37,576 bases of DNA, taken from positions 34,011 to 71,586 of the forward strand of contig PBMF01000018.1 in the NCBI GenBank assembly GCA_002721995.1. Reading direction: 5' to 3'. The stretch's first letter is position 1, and each line of letters opens with the position of its first letter. This stretch comes from Chloroflexota bacterium. GTDB taxonomy: Bacteria; Chloroflexota; Dehalococcoidia; Lucifugimonadales; UBA3495. The notes beneath the pieces were generated by a model. The model was not told where the DNA came from. It worked only from the letters and a program-made list of their open reading frames with translations, and made no database searches. This document shows positions 6,394 through 14,963 of the stretch, in pieces. A program made the translations under genes and the position numbers.

Positions 6394-7488
6394 ATGGATA
6401 TTGCAGTGATCGGTCTGCCCCAGAGCGGCAAGACCACGGTTTTCAACGCCCTGACGGCGGGGCATTCCAGTTCCACCGGCGCCGGCGGCGCGGGCCCCAT
6501 GCAGGTTGGTGTGGTCAAGGTCATAGACCCCCGCCTGGCGGTGCTGGACGGAATGTACCGCCCCAAAAAGGTGGTCCATCCCGAGATCAAGTACTGGGAC
6601 CTGCCGCCCATCGACCGGGAGGCGGCCTCCGCCAACCAGCTGCTCAGCGGCCGCCAACGGAACCTGCTCCAGGCCGCCGATGCCCTGTTGATCGTGGTGC
6701 GGGCCTTCGAGGATGACGCTCTGCTCCACCCCATGGGCGGCGTCGATCCTGGCCGCGACGCCAAGGCGATGCTGGAAGAGCTGGCCCTGGCCGACCTGGA
6801 AGCCATGGAACGCGCCGAAGCCCGCCTGGACAACGAACTCAAAAAGGCCAAGCCCGCCGAACGCCCGGCCCTGGTTCCCCAATTGGAGACGGTCCAGAAA
6901 GTCAAGGCGGGGCTGGAAGAGGGGATTCCCATGAAGTCCCAGACCCTGACTCCTTCGGAGTCGGCGGCCCTGGCGGACTTTCAGCTGCTGACCGGAAAAC
7001 CGGTGGTGGTCGCCTTCAACACCGGAGAGTCCGAAACCACCCCCACCCTGGAAAGCCTGGGCATCTCCAAGGACGTATCCGGGGGACTGGGTGAGGTGGG
7101 TCTCTGCGCCAAGTTGGAAGAGGACCTGGCGGTCATGGAACCCGACGAGGCCGACGAATTTCGCGAGGCTATGGGCCTGGACGAGCCTGCAGTGGAGCGT
7201 GTGAAGTCGGTCTGCTACGCCACGGTGGGCCTGGTGTCCTTCCTGACCGTTGGCGAAGACGAATGCCGCGCCTGGCCGGTGCCCGCCGGCATCGAGGCCC
7301 AGATGGCCGCCGGGACCATTCACACCGATTTTACCCGGGGCTTTATCCGGGCCGAGGTGATCGCCTACGAAGACCTGATCCGGTGCGGCAGTCTGGCCCA
7401 GGGCCGCAAGGAAGGTGTCCTCCGCTCCGAGGGCAAGACATACGAGGTCAAAGACGGCGACGTAATCAACTTCCTGGTTAACACCTAG
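6394..7488 (+). CDS. YchF/Obg-like GTPase family protein (DUF933/TGS C-terminus), divergent
   Basis: 364 aa, the usual YchF length. P-loop GLPQSGKTT (7-15) replaces the common GxPNVGKST. The G3 region reads WDLPPIDRE instead of the DxxG of typical YchF. NTGE in VAFNTGESE (~208-216) matches the YchF NxxE motif that relaxes base specificity towards ATP. A coiled-coil region of charged helices lies around 125-175. The C-terminus has the YchF TGS-type sequence (TIHTDFTRGFIRAEVI, GKTYEVKDGDVINFL). Likely a cytoplasmic ribosome-associated NTPase, but the altered G1/G3 motifs suggest a paralogue with different chemistry. The -10 lies six bases upstream. Confidence 0.85.
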   Translation: MDIAVIGLPQSGKTTVFNALTAGHSSSTGAGGAGPMQVGVVKVIDPRLAVLDGMYRPKKVVHPEIKYWDLPPIDREAASANQLLSGRQRNLLQAADALLIVVRAFEDDALLHPMGGVDPGRDAKAMLEELALADLEAMERAEARLDNELKKAKPAERPALVPQLETVQKVKAGLEEGIPMKSQTLTPSESAALADFQLLTGKPVVVAFNTGESETTPTLESLGISKDVSGGLGEVGLCAKLEEDLAVMEPDEADEFREAMGLDEPAVERVKSVCYATVGLVSFLTVGEDECRAWPVPAGIEAQMAAGTIHTDFTRGFIRAEVIAYEDLIRCGSLAQGRKEGVLRSEGKTYEVKDGDVINFLVNT

Positions 7489-7513
7489 GAGACCCTAACT
7501 TCCGACAGGCGGC

Positions 7514-8032
7514 ATGACCGGCACTGCATCCCCCACTATCAGGACCTTTCGACCTGGCGATCTGACCCAGGTACGGGATTTGTTTGCCAGCGGACTGATG
7601 GAGTTCGCGGGCGACGTCTCCGACCAGGTCCAACGCTATGTGGACCACTCACTGCGCGACGACATGGCCGACATTCCGGGCCATTACCTCTCCGGACTCC
7701 GCAGCAATTTCTGGGTGGCCGATTCAGCCGGTGAGGTGGTGGGAATCGTCGGAATCCAGCCCCGGGAGCAACCGGACGAGGCCGAGCTGCGCCGGATGAG
7801 CGTTTCACCAACCGTCCGGCGGCAGGGCTTGGGCCAAAGACTGCTGGAGACCACCGAGGAGTTCTGCCGTGGTAACGGATACCGGAGAATCTGCCTGTCG
7901 TCGGTGAACATCTTGCAGCCGGCCTTGGCGATGTATCAAAAATATGGTTACCGGCTGGTGAAAGAAGAACCCTACGGCGAACCTCCCCATCAGGTCATCG
8001 TGGTCCATCACATGATTAAGGAGCTTGGATAG
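7514..8032 (+). CDS. GNAT-family N-acetyltransferase
   Basis: 172 aa single GNAT domain using acetyl-CoA. Motif A is seen in ELRRMSVSPTVRRQGLGQRL (91-110) with the pyrophosphate loop RRQGLG (102-107). Motif B is LAMYQKYGYR. The strand WVADSAGEVVGIVGI (67-81) is typical. ATG at 7514, 25 nt after the YchF-like gene, so possibly co-transcribed. It ends ahead of a strong bidirectional terminator facing the solute-binding protein gene. The substrate is unknown. Confidence 0.88.
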   Translation: MTGTASPTIRTFRPGDLTQVRDLFASGLMEFAGDVSDQVQRYVDHSLRDDMADIPGHYLSGLRSNFWVADSAGEVVGIVGIQPREQPDEAELRRMSVSPTVRRQGLGQRLLETTEEFCRGNGYRRICLSSVNILQPALAMYQKYGYRLVKEEPYGEPPHQVIVVHHMIKELG

Positions 8033-8051
8033 CCGGACTGCTGAGAATCGT

Positions 8052-8094
8052 AAAAAGAAAGGGCCTGGCACTTGTTGCCAGGCCCTTTCTTTTT
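8052..8094. terminator. Bidirectional intrinsic terminator (GNAT versus solute-binding protein 1)
   Basis: A perfect 19-bp inverted repeat, 8052-8070 and 8076-8094, loop CTTGT. The GC core GGGCCTGGCA is flanked by A-rich and T-rich ends, so the structure has a T-run in both directions. It separates convergent genes. Confidence 0.93.
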
Positions 8095-8120
8095 GTTTGC
8101 TGTTATCAGGCTTTCAGTTG

Positions 8121-9911
8121 TTACTGAGGCTTGACGTATTCGAAGGCCACCGGCGTCCGGATTTCACTCCAGTCGGTCGGTTCCCAACCTTCGATGGACA
8201 GACGCTTGCCCACGGGCCAGACACTGTCATGGGTGTAAAGGGCGGAAGCCATTGCGTTGTCGAAGATCCAGTCATAGACCTTGACGTTCTTTTCCCACGC
8301 CTTTTCGGGGTCAACCTCGGTAGCCGCGTCGCCTACGTTCTCATCCAACCAGGGGTGGTGAGTACCGTAGCTGAAGGTCGACTTGGTCTGATAGTTGGAA
8401 GCACCAACGATGGGGGAGAGCCTCACGCCAACGGTGTGGCAGGTGGCGCCCTGGTACTTCCGGGTAATCAGCTCGGGACGCAGGGTGGCGTATGGGATGT
8501 TCTGGAATTTGACGTCGATTCCGATCTCTTCCCAGTACTGGGCGACGGCTTCACAGGCCTCGACCTCGGCAACCGCGCCGCGGATGGAGGGGGTCAGAGT
8601 GATGGTGAAACCATCGGGATAACCTGCCTCGGCCAGGAGCTGGCGGGCCTGGTCGGGATCGTAGTCATATACCCACTCGGGGTTGGCCCGGGCGCTATGA
8701 CCCATCCAGTCGCGGACACCCAAGGGGGCGCCGAAACCGGAGAGGAGTTCATCAACGATGGTCTGGCGGTCGATGGCCAGGTTCATGGCCTTCTTTACCT
8801 TGACAGCGTTGGCCCATTCCTCGGACTCGGTGTCCAGGTTGGAGGACACCCAGGCCAGGTCTGGGTTGTAGAACTCGTATTCGTTGCCGTCCTTGTCGAC
8901 GCCGTAGAGCTGGCCGTAGAGGTTCAGACCGGCCTGACCGGCGTTGGGGAAGCCAAGGACTTGCGCGCCTTCCACATCTTCCACGGTGGGCAGGGAGTCG
9001 AAGGCCATGTCAAAGCTGTCCAGCTGACCGGTCTGGAAGCCGGCCACGCGGGCAGATTCTTCGGGGATGGTCCAGTAGACCAGCTCGTCGAAGTAGGGGC
9101 TCTGGCGCCAGTGGTCTTCCACGGCGCTCATCCGCCAGAATTCGCCACTGGAATGCTCTTCGATCTGCCAGGGACCGGTGCCGGCGATGTCTTTGCTGGC
9201 AACTTCAATGCCAAGTTCTTCGGATTGAGCTTTGCTGACAACCCAGGAACTGGAGCCGCCGCCGTTGCGCATGAACTCGAAGACCTGGGCTGGGACCCAA
9301 GGCACGCCGGTGTTGACCGACATCGTCAGGTCGTCGATGATCTCAACCGAACCATCGGGATGGCCGCCAAAATAGTCGCCAATGATTCCGGAGCGAGCAT
9401 GTTTGGCGCCGGCATGCCATTGCTCGTAGGAGTAAAGGACGTCTTCGGCGGTCATTTCGCCGTAGCCTTTATGGAACTGGACGCCGTCTTGGAATTTCCA
9501 GGTCCAGACCAAGAAGTCATCGGAGACACTCCAAGATTCCGCCAACATGGGGCTGGCTGAGAAATCGGGAGCCGTGGTGATCAGACCCTCACCAACGGAG
9601 CTGCTAGTGAATTGAATCCTGGGGCTGGAACTCAGACCGGGATGACCTTCAAAGATTCCGGTCTCCTTTTGTCCCATGTGGATTGTCCCCGCGGGCTCGG
9701 ACATCATGGCATCCGTCGGGGCTTCGGTGGCCTCCGGCATGGCCGTCGGCGAGTCGGTGGAGTCGGCCGTCGGCGTGGGATCGGGACTGGTTGAGGCCAC
9801 GGGAGTAGCTGTGGCGGAGGAGCCGCAGGCCACTATCAGCGCCGCAACCATCAGGACCAACGCCTGAGGCAAGAAGCGGAAAATTGCTTTCCTGTTACCA
9901 GATTTGGGCAC
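8121..9911 (-). CDS. ABC transporter family 5 solute-binding lipoprotein, copy 1
   Basis: 596 aa extracytoplasmic substrate receptor of the SBP_bac_5 (peptide/nickel/opine) class. The lipoprotein signal ends in LIVAC with lipidated C29, followed by a Thr/Pro/Ala-rich linker (~30-70) and the binding domain (from about 74). Start GTG at 9911 has AGGAG 8 nt away. Two close paralogues follow upstream at 10299-12107 and 12478-14289. A variable stretch near 178-190 (FGGHPDGSVE) distinguishes it. No permease or ATPase gene is adjacent, so it must share components encoded elsewhere. It has its own TTGACA/TATAAA promoter and shares a terminator with the GNAT gene. Confidence 0.93.
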   Translation of the reverse strand: MPKSGNRKAIFRFLPQALVLMVAALIVACGSSATATPVASTSPDPTPTADSTDSPTAMPEATEAPTDAMMSEPAGTIHMGQKETGIFEGHPGLSSSPRIQFTSSSVGEGLITTAPDFSASPMLAESWSVSDDFLVWTWKFQDGVQFHKGYGEMTAEDVLYSYEQWHAGAKHARSGIIGDYFGGHPDGSVEIIDDLTMSVNTGVPWVPAQVFEFMRNGGGSSSWVVSKAQSEELGIEVASKDIAGTGPWQIEEHSSGEFWRMSAVEDHWRQSPYFDELVYWTIPEESARVAGFQTGQLDSFDMAFDSLPTVEDVEGAQVLGFPNAGQAGLNLYGQLYGVDKDGNEYEFYNPDLAWVSSNLDTESEEWANAVKVKKAMNLAIDRQTIVDELLSGFGAPLGVRDWMGHSARANPEWVYDYDPDQARQLLAEAGYPDGFTITLTPSIRGAVAEVEACEAVAQYWEEIGIDVKFQNIPYATLRPELITRKYQGATCHTVGVRLSPIVGASNYQTKSTFSYGTHHPWLDENVGDAATEVDPEKAWEKNVKVYDWIFDNAMASALYTHDSVWPVGKRLSIEGWEPTDWSEIRTPVAFEYVKPQ

Positions 9912-10012
9912 GTTCCATTCTCCTTTGTTACGAGATACATATAAGCGCTTTGCGCATATCGTAAAGACAAACCCGGGGAAATAATGACTCTCCCAGGTTT
10001 CTCAGGCCCTCG

Positions 10013-10041
10013 TTTATAAGACACTGCATCATGAATGTCAA
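10013..10041 (-). promoter_or_regulatory. Promoter of solute-binding protein copy 1
   Basis: -35 TTGACA (10041-10036), 17-nt spacer, -10 TATAAA (10018-10013). The gap 9912-10298 (387 nt, AT-rich) otherwise holds a leader of about 95 nt with two hairpins (9971-10002, CCTGGG pairing CCCGGG-like; and GCGC-TTT-GCGC near 9948-9958) and the terminator of copy 2. Confidence 0.85.
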
Positions 10042-10205
10042 TAATCATTTATAAGCGATATCAAGAAATAGTTTGCGGTTCGATTATTGTTACTGAAAAA
10101 ACCCATGCGCACTACGTTAATATTTCGGCGATGATATGTGCGGTTTCTTGAAAAATGTCAAATAAAATCCACAAACCGGGATTTGGGATTCCCGGTTGAG
10201 ACGGG

Positions 10206-10251
10206 CAACAAAAAAGGGCCCCGGCATCATTACCGGGGCCCTTTTTTGTTG
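10206..10251 (-). terminator. Intrinsic terminator of solute-binding protein copy 2
   Basis: A perfect 19-bp stem: 10206-10224 against 10233-10251, loop CATCATTA, core GGGCCCCGG, flanked by six A and six T. It lies 47 nt past the copy 2 stop codon. Confidence 0.93.
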
Positions 10252-10298
10252 CTCAGCAGAGGGACGTCCCGTCCCGGCTGCCTGTGCTTGGTGGCTAA

Positions 10299-12107
10299 CT
10301 ATTTGGGCTTGGCATACTCGAAGGCGGACGCAGTCCGGACTTCGCTCCAGTCGAGGGGCGTCCAGTCGGGGTCCAAACGCGGCCCGATGGGCCAGATCCC
10401 GTCATGGACGTACAGCGACGAGGAGGTAGAGTTTTCCCAGATCCAGTCGTAGATCTTGCGCTCTCCTTCCTGGATCTTTACCGGGTCTACCTCGACAGAG
10501 GTGGCTCCGATGTTCTCTTCCATCCAGGGATGATGGGTCCCGTAGCTGAAGGTGGACTTGGTCTGGTAGTTGGAAGCGCCGATGATCGGCGACAGGCGGA
10601 CACCAACGGTGTGGCAGGTGGCGCCGTTGTACTTCCGGGTGATCAACTCAGGCCGGATGGTGGCGTAAGGCACGTGCTGGAGGCTTACATCCACGCCGAT
10701 GGCCTCCCAGTACTGGGCGACGGCTTCGCAGGCTTCCACCTCAGCGGGTGCGCCGCGGATGGACGGAGTGAGGGTGATGGAGAAACCATCGGGATAACCG
10801 GCGTCGGCCAGCATCTGCTTGGCCAGGTCCGGGTCGTACTCATATTCCCACTCGGGGTTGGCCCGGGCTTCGTGACCCATCCAGTCCCTGACGGACTGGG
10901 TCTTACCAAAGCCGGACAGCAGTGTGTCGACGATGGTCTGGCGGTCGATGGCGATATTCAGGGCTTTACGTACCGTGACAGCGTCGGCCCATGCCTGAGA
11001 ATCGGTATCGAGGTCCGAGGAGACCCAGGCGTTATCCGGGTTGTAGAACTCGTACTCGTTACCGTCTTTGTCCAGTCCGTAGAGCTGGCCGTAGAAGTTC
11101 AGGCCGGCCTGTCCGGCGTTAGGGAATCCGTTGACAGTTGCGCCTTCCACCGCTTCCACGGTGGCCAGGGAGTCGAAGGCCATGTCAAAGCTGTCCAATT
11201 GACCGGTCTGGAACCCAGCTACGCGGGCGGACTCTTCGGGAATGGTCCAGTAGACCAATTCGTCGAAGTAGGGGGTCTGCCGCCAGTGGTCTTCGACCTT
11301 GCTGAAGCGCCAGAACTCACCGCTGGCGTGCTCTTCGATCTGCCAGGGGCCGGTGGCGGCGATGTCTTTGCTGGCCGCTTCAACTCCGATCTTCTCGGAC
11401 TGGGCTTGGCTGACGACCCAAGAACTGGAACCGCCGCCGTTGCGCATGAACTCGAAGACCTGGGCAGGTACCCAGGGCAGACCGGTGTCGATGACCATGG
11501 TGTGATCGTCAACGATCTCCAGAGAAGCGCCTTCGCGTCCTCCGAAATCGCCGTCGATGCCGCCGAAGTATTCGCCCATGATTCCGGAGCGGGCGTGCAA
11601 AGCGCCGGCGTTCCACTGTTCATAGGAGTAGAGGACGTCGTTGGCGGTCATCTCTCCATAACCCTTGTGGAACTGGACGCCTTCCTGGAACTTCCAGGTC
11701 CAGGTCAGGAAGTCCTCAGAGACCTCCCAAGACTTTGCCAGCATGGGGCTGGCGGAGAAGTCGGTGGCTGTCGTGATCAGACCCTCACCGACGGAGGAGC
11801 TGGTGAACTGAATACGAGGGCTCGAGCTCATGCTCGGGTGGGCCTCGAAGATACCAGTCTCTTTCTGTCCCATGTGGATCGTCCCGGCGGGCTCCGCCGT
11901 CATGGCCTCAGTTGGGGCCACTGTGGCTTCCGGCATCGCCGTCGGCGATTCACTGGAACTGGCCGTCGGGGTCGGCTCGACGCTGGTCGAGGACACCGGG
12001 GTGGCCGTGGCAGAAGAACCGCAGGCGAATAGTAGCGCTACGAATAGCACGACAATCGCCTTGGATAGGTGCTTAAAAATGGGTAGCCTTGCTCTTGTTT
12101 GTCGCAC
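10299..12107 (-). CDS. ABC transporter family 5 solute-binding lipoprotein, copy 2
   Basis: 602 aa, clearly paralogous to its two neighbours along the whole length. Lipobox LLFAC, C29 lipidated; linker rich in Thr/Ser/Pro (~30-70); then TIHMGQKETGIFEAHPS, as in copy 1. The variable stretch GGIDGDFGGREGAS (~181-194) is the longest of the three. Blocks such as FMRNGGGSSSWVVS and NAGQAGLNFYGQLYG are nearly identical between copies. GTG start at 12107 with GAGGGA upstream. Own promoter and terminator; orphan receptor with no transporter genes nearby. Confidence 0.93.
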   Translation of the reverse strand: MRQTRARLPIFKHLSKAIVVLFVALLFACGSSATATPVSSTSVEPTPTASSSESPTAMPEATVAPTEAMTAEPAGTIHMGQKETGIFEAHPSMSSSPRIQFTSSSVGEGLITTATDFSASPMLAKSWEVSEDFLTWTWKFQEGVQFHKGYGEMTANDVLYSYEQWNAGALHARSGIMGEYFGGIDGDFGGREGASLEIVDDHTMVIDTGLPWVPAQVFEFMRNGGGSSSWVVSQAQSEKIGVEAASKDIAATGPWQIEEHASGEFWRFSKVEDHWRQTPYFDELVYWTIPEESARVAGFQTGQLDSFDMAFDSLATVEAVEGATVNGFPNAGQAGLNFYGQLYGLDKDGNEYEFYNPDNAWVSSDLDTDSQAWADAVTVRKALNIAIDRQTIVDTLLSGFGKTQSVRDWMGHEARANPEWEYEYDPDLAKQMLADAGYPDGFSITLTPSIRGAPAEVEACEAVAQYWEAIGVDVSLQHVPYATIRPELITRKYNGATCHTVGVRLSPIIGASNYQTKSTFSYGTHHPWMEENIGATSVEVDPVKIQEGERKIYDWIWENSTSSSLYVHDGIWPIGPRLDPDWTPLDWSEVRTASAFEYAKPK

Positions 12108-12197
12108 GTTTCCCTCTCTAGTTTTACGTAATGCGTCTAAGTACTGTCGAATCCCTGATAATCGCTATCTTCCCAACTTTGGGAATAGAACTAGTGA

Positions 12198-12226
12198 TTT
12201 ATATGTCACAGCATATTAGATGTCAA
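12198..12226 (-). promoter_or_regulatory. Promoter of solute-binding protein copy 2
   Basis: -35 TTGACA (12226-12221), 17-nt spacer, -10 TATAAA (12203-12198). An inverted repeat GTGA-N8-TCAC surrounds the -10 and may be an operator. A leader hairpin TTCCCA/TGGGAA lies at 12170-12185. The rest of the AT-rich gap 12108-12477 shows only the terminator of copy 3. Confidence 0.87.
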
Positions 12227-12397
12227 TAAGGTTAGCTAAAGAGTATCAAGATATTTCTTGCGGAATGATAAGTAGTTTTGCAAAATATAAATTTCATAAA
12301 CTTAAAAACTAGTAAAAGTGATGCGGATTCCGTCAAATATATCCAAAGAAATCCATATAACGGGATTTCCGTGCTCAATCGACATTTATCACGCAAA

Positions 12398-12428
12398 AAA
12401 AGACCCCGGCTTCAAGTCGGGGTCTTTT
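12398..12428 (-). terminator. Intrinsic terminator of solute-binding protein copy 3
   Basis: An 11-bp stem, AAAAGACCCCG (12398-12408) against CGGGGTCTTTT (12418-12428), with extra A residues upstream giving a seven-T run on the minus strand. It lies 50 nt past the copy 3 stop codon. Confidence 0.9.
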
Positions 12429-12477
12429 GGTCTGCCAGTTGTGATCGGGCCCTATGGACCCGCTGTCACTGAAGGGA

Positions 12478-14289
12478 CTACCTATTAGGCTCTGCGTACT
12501 CGAAGGCGGTAGCCGTCCGGACTTCACTGTAGTCCGTGGGCTGCCAGCCAGCGACCAAACGCGGTCCCACCGGCCAGATGCCGTCGTGCGTGTAGAGGGA
12601 CGCGAATATCACGTTGTCGAATACCCAGTCGTAAATCTCGCGCTCTCCGGCCTGAATCTTTGCCGGGTCAGTCTGCAACTTGGTGTCGGTGACATGCTCT
12701 TCCAGCCACGGATGGTGTGTTCCATAACTGAAGGTTGACTTGGTCTGGTAGTTACCAGCGCCAATGATCGGAGTGAGCCTGATGCCGACGGTGTGGCAGG
12801 TGACTCCGTTGTACTTCCGGGTGATCAGCTCGGGGCGGATGGTTGCATAGGGAACGTGCTGCAACTTTACATCCACGCCGATGGCCTCCCAGTACTGGGC
12901 GACCGCTTCACAGGCTTCAACTTCACCGGGTGCTCCGCGAATGGCTGGAGTCAGGGTGATGGAGAAACCATCAGGATAGCCGGCGTCGGCCAGCATCTGC
13001 TTGGCCAGTTCCGGGTTGTATTCGTGGACCCAATCGGGGTTGGCCCTAGCGTCGTGGCCCATCCAGTCCCTCAGAGACTGGGGAGCGCCGAAACCAGAGA
13101 GGATGGTGTCTACGATGGTCTGACGGTCGATGGCGATGTTGAGCGCCTTACGAACGTCGCGAGCATCCTTCCAAGCCTGGGACTCGGTGTCCATATCAGA
13201 GGAGACCCACGCGTTGTCCGGGTTGTAGAACTCGTATTCGTTGCCGTCTTTGTCCAGGCCATAGAGTTGGCCGTAGAAGTTGAGTCCGGCCTGTCCGGCG
13301 TTGGGCCAGCCAACAACTGTGGCCCCTTCCACCGCTTCCACGGTTGCCAGGGAGTCGAAGGCCATGTCAAAGCTGTCCAGCTGACCGGTCTGGAAACCGG
13401 CGACGCGGGCAGCCTCTTCGGGGATGGTCCAATAGACCAGCTCGTCGAAGAGGGGGCTCTGCCGCCAGTGGTCTTCAACGGCACTGAACCGCCAGAACTC
13501 ACCGCTGGCGTGTTCTTCAATCTGCCAGGGGCCGGTGGCGGCGATGTCTTTACTGGCCGCTTCGGCGCCCAATTCATCAGACTGGGCCTTGCTGACGACC
13601 CACGTGCTGGAGCCGCCGCCGTTTCGCATGAATTCAAAAACGTCTTGTTGGACCCAAGGGGTACCGGTATTGACGACCATCGTGTAGTCGTCAACCACAG
13701 TTACCGATGCGCCCGGTCGGCCGGGGCCGCCCACGGAGAAGTACTCGCCAATGATTCCGGAGCGGGCATGGAGTGCGCCCTCATGCCACTGCTGATAGGA
13801 ATAAAGGACGTCTTCCGTGGTCATTTCGCCGTAACCCTTATGGAATTGCACGCCCTTCTGGAAGTTCCAGGTCCACTCCAGGAAATTTTCTGATATTTCC
13901 CACGAGGCGGCTAACATGGGGTTGGCGGAAAGGTCAGGGGCGGTTGTGATTAGACCTTCACCAACGGAGCTGCTGGTGAATTGGATCCGGGGGCTGGAGC
14001 TCATGCTGGGATGGGCTTCAAATATCCCGGTCTCCTTCTGACCCATGTTGATGGTTCCGGCCGGTTCAGCCATCGCCGGAGGGGCTTCGGTGGCTTCCAT
14101 AACTGCCGTTGGTACTGGGGTGGCCCCGGGGGCCGTTGTGGCCGGTACAGCAGTCGGCTCCACGCTAGTTGAAGGCACTGGGGTCGCGGTTGCGGAGGAA
14201 CCGCAAGCGAACAACAGCGCCACAAATAGCAGGACGATTGCCTTCGGCAGATGCTTGGATAATGAGAACTTTGGCCTTGGATTCGTCAC
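12478..14289 (-). CDS. ABC transporter family 5 solute-binding lipoprotein, copy 3
   Basis: 603 aa, third paralogue. Lipobox LLFAC with C29; Thr/Ala/Pro linker (~30-72); TINMGQKETGIFEAHPS begins the binding domain. The signal peptide is nearly the same as copy 2 (KAIV-LFVALLFAC), and the promoters of copies 2 and 3 are also most alike, so these two probably diverged last. The variable stretch reads FSVGGPGRPGAS (~181-192). GTG start at 14289 with AGGAGA. Role as for the others: binding of a peptide-like or other small solute outside the cell; ligand unknown. Confidence 0.93.
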   Translation of the reverse strand: MTNPRPKFSLSKHLPKAIVLLFVALLFACGSSATATPVPSTSVEPTAVPATTAPGATPVPTAVMEATEAPPAMAEPAGTINMGQKETGIFEAHPSMSSSPRIQFTSSSVGEGLITTAPDLSANPMLAASWEISENFLEWTWNFQKGVQFHKGYGEMTTEDVLYSYQQWHEGALHARSGIIGEYFSVGGPGRPGASVTVVDDYTMVVNTGTPWVQQDVFEFMRNGGGSSTWVVSKAQSDELGAEAASKDIAATGPWQIEEHASGEFWRFSAVEDHWRQSPLFDELVYWTIPEEAARVAGFQTGQLDSFDMAFDSLATVEAVEGATVVGWPNAGQAGLNFYGQLYGLDKDGNEYEFYNPDNAWVSSDMDTESQAWKDARDVRKALNIAIDRQTIVDTILSGFGAPQSLRDWMGHDARANPDWVHEYNPELAKQMLADAGYPDGFSITLTPAIRGAPGEVEACEAVAQYWEAIGVDVKLQHVPYATIRPELITRKYNGVTCHTVGIRLTPIIGAGNYQTKSTFSYGTHHPWLEEHVTDTKLQTDPAKIQAGEREIYDWVFDNVIFASLYTHDGIWPVGPRLVAGWQPTDYSEVRTATAFEYAEPNR

Positions 14290-14387
14290 GTTGCCTTCTC
14301 CTATTTTACGAATAACACTAATGAATTTGTATATTCCAAAAAATCGATATAGTACTTAAATTTGTATCCAACGAATGGAACTAATGA

Positions 14388-14416
14388 TTTATATGTCAGT
14401 GTATTCAGAATGTCAA
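14388..14416 (-). promoter_or_regulatory. Promoter of solute-binding protein copy 3
   Basis: -35 TTGACA (14416-14411), 17-nt spacer, -10 TATAAA (14393-14388). The TGACATATAAATCA block is shared with the copy 2 promoter. The predicted leader is about 90 nt and AT-rich. Confidence 0.87.
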
Positions 14417-14480
14417 TTAGGTTATAATGATATTGCGTGATAAATAGAATTGTTTTTACTGATGATGGGAAATGCCGAGG

Positions 14481-14513
14481 AAAGACAAAAGACGCTCCGT
14501 ACGCCTTGGAGCG
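14481..14513 (-). terminator. Candidate terminator of the VOC gene
   Basis: On the minus strand CGCTCC (14513-14508) pairs with GGAGCG (14498-14493), followed by TCTTTTGTCTTT. Short 6-bp stem, 66 nt after the VOC stop codon. Confidence 0.6.
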
Positions 14514-14578
14514 CCAAGTGCCGTCGATGAGGCTAATGCAGCTTGCCTCGAACCGTGCGGGATGAGAGGAGCCGGGAT

Positions 14579-14932
14579 TTAGAGGGGTTTGGCGAAGGAG
14601 AGTTCGTGGGCGTCGGGGTCGTTGATGTGGAAGTAGCGCTCGCCCCAACTGGCGTCCGCCGGCTGGGTCAGGGGAGTGAGCCCGGCGTCCACCAGGCGCT
14701 GGTGGAGGGCATCCACATCTTCAACGTAGAAAATTAAACGTCCCCACCAACTTGGGGTCCTATTGGCATCTAGGACGAGATTGATGTAGCCGCCACCTAC
14801 CTTGTAACTGGTGAATGAAGCGGAAGCGCCACCGTAGAGCATTTCCAGACCGACTTTGGAGCCGTAAAAATCCACTGACCGGGCCATATCGGAGACGGCC
14901 AGTGTAACGGCGCTGATGGATCGAACACTCAA
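14579..14932 (-). CDS. VOC (glyoxalase/bleomycin resistance) family protein
   Basis: 117 aa with one pair of beta-alpha-beta-beta-beta modules. Module 1: ISAVTLAVSDMARSVDFYGSKVGLEMLY (starts ~6). Module 2: GRLIFYVEDVDALHQRLVDAG (starts ~64), ending YFHINDPDAHELSF, where E is the usual metal ligand. The family includes glyoxalase I, dioxygenases and antibiotic-binding proteins; substrate not predictable. ATG at 14932. A terminator-like hairpin follows. Confidence 0.87.
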   Translation of the reverse strand: MSVRSISAVTLAVSDMARSVDFYGSKVGLEMLYGGASASFTSYKVGGGYINLVLDANRTPSWWGRLIFYVEDVDALHQRLVDAGLTPLTQPADASWGERYFHINDPDAHELSFAKPL

Positions 14933-14963
14933 TGCGTGTCCTCCCGGAGGAGTCTGGCGGGAA

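Noticed and set aside
5211-7323. Two long minus-strand frames (5211-6236, 6274-7323)
   Set aside because: Both are mirror frames of DUF362 and YchF-like genes, with Gly/His/Gln-rich composition.
8025-9560. 511-codon open frame on the plus strand
   Set aside because: Antisense of copy 1, and begins inside the GNAT gene and terminator.
10404-12032. 542-codon open frame on the plus strand
   Set aside because: Antisense of solute-binding protein copy 2; the composition is that of a mirror frame and the copy 2 protein matches a known family in full.
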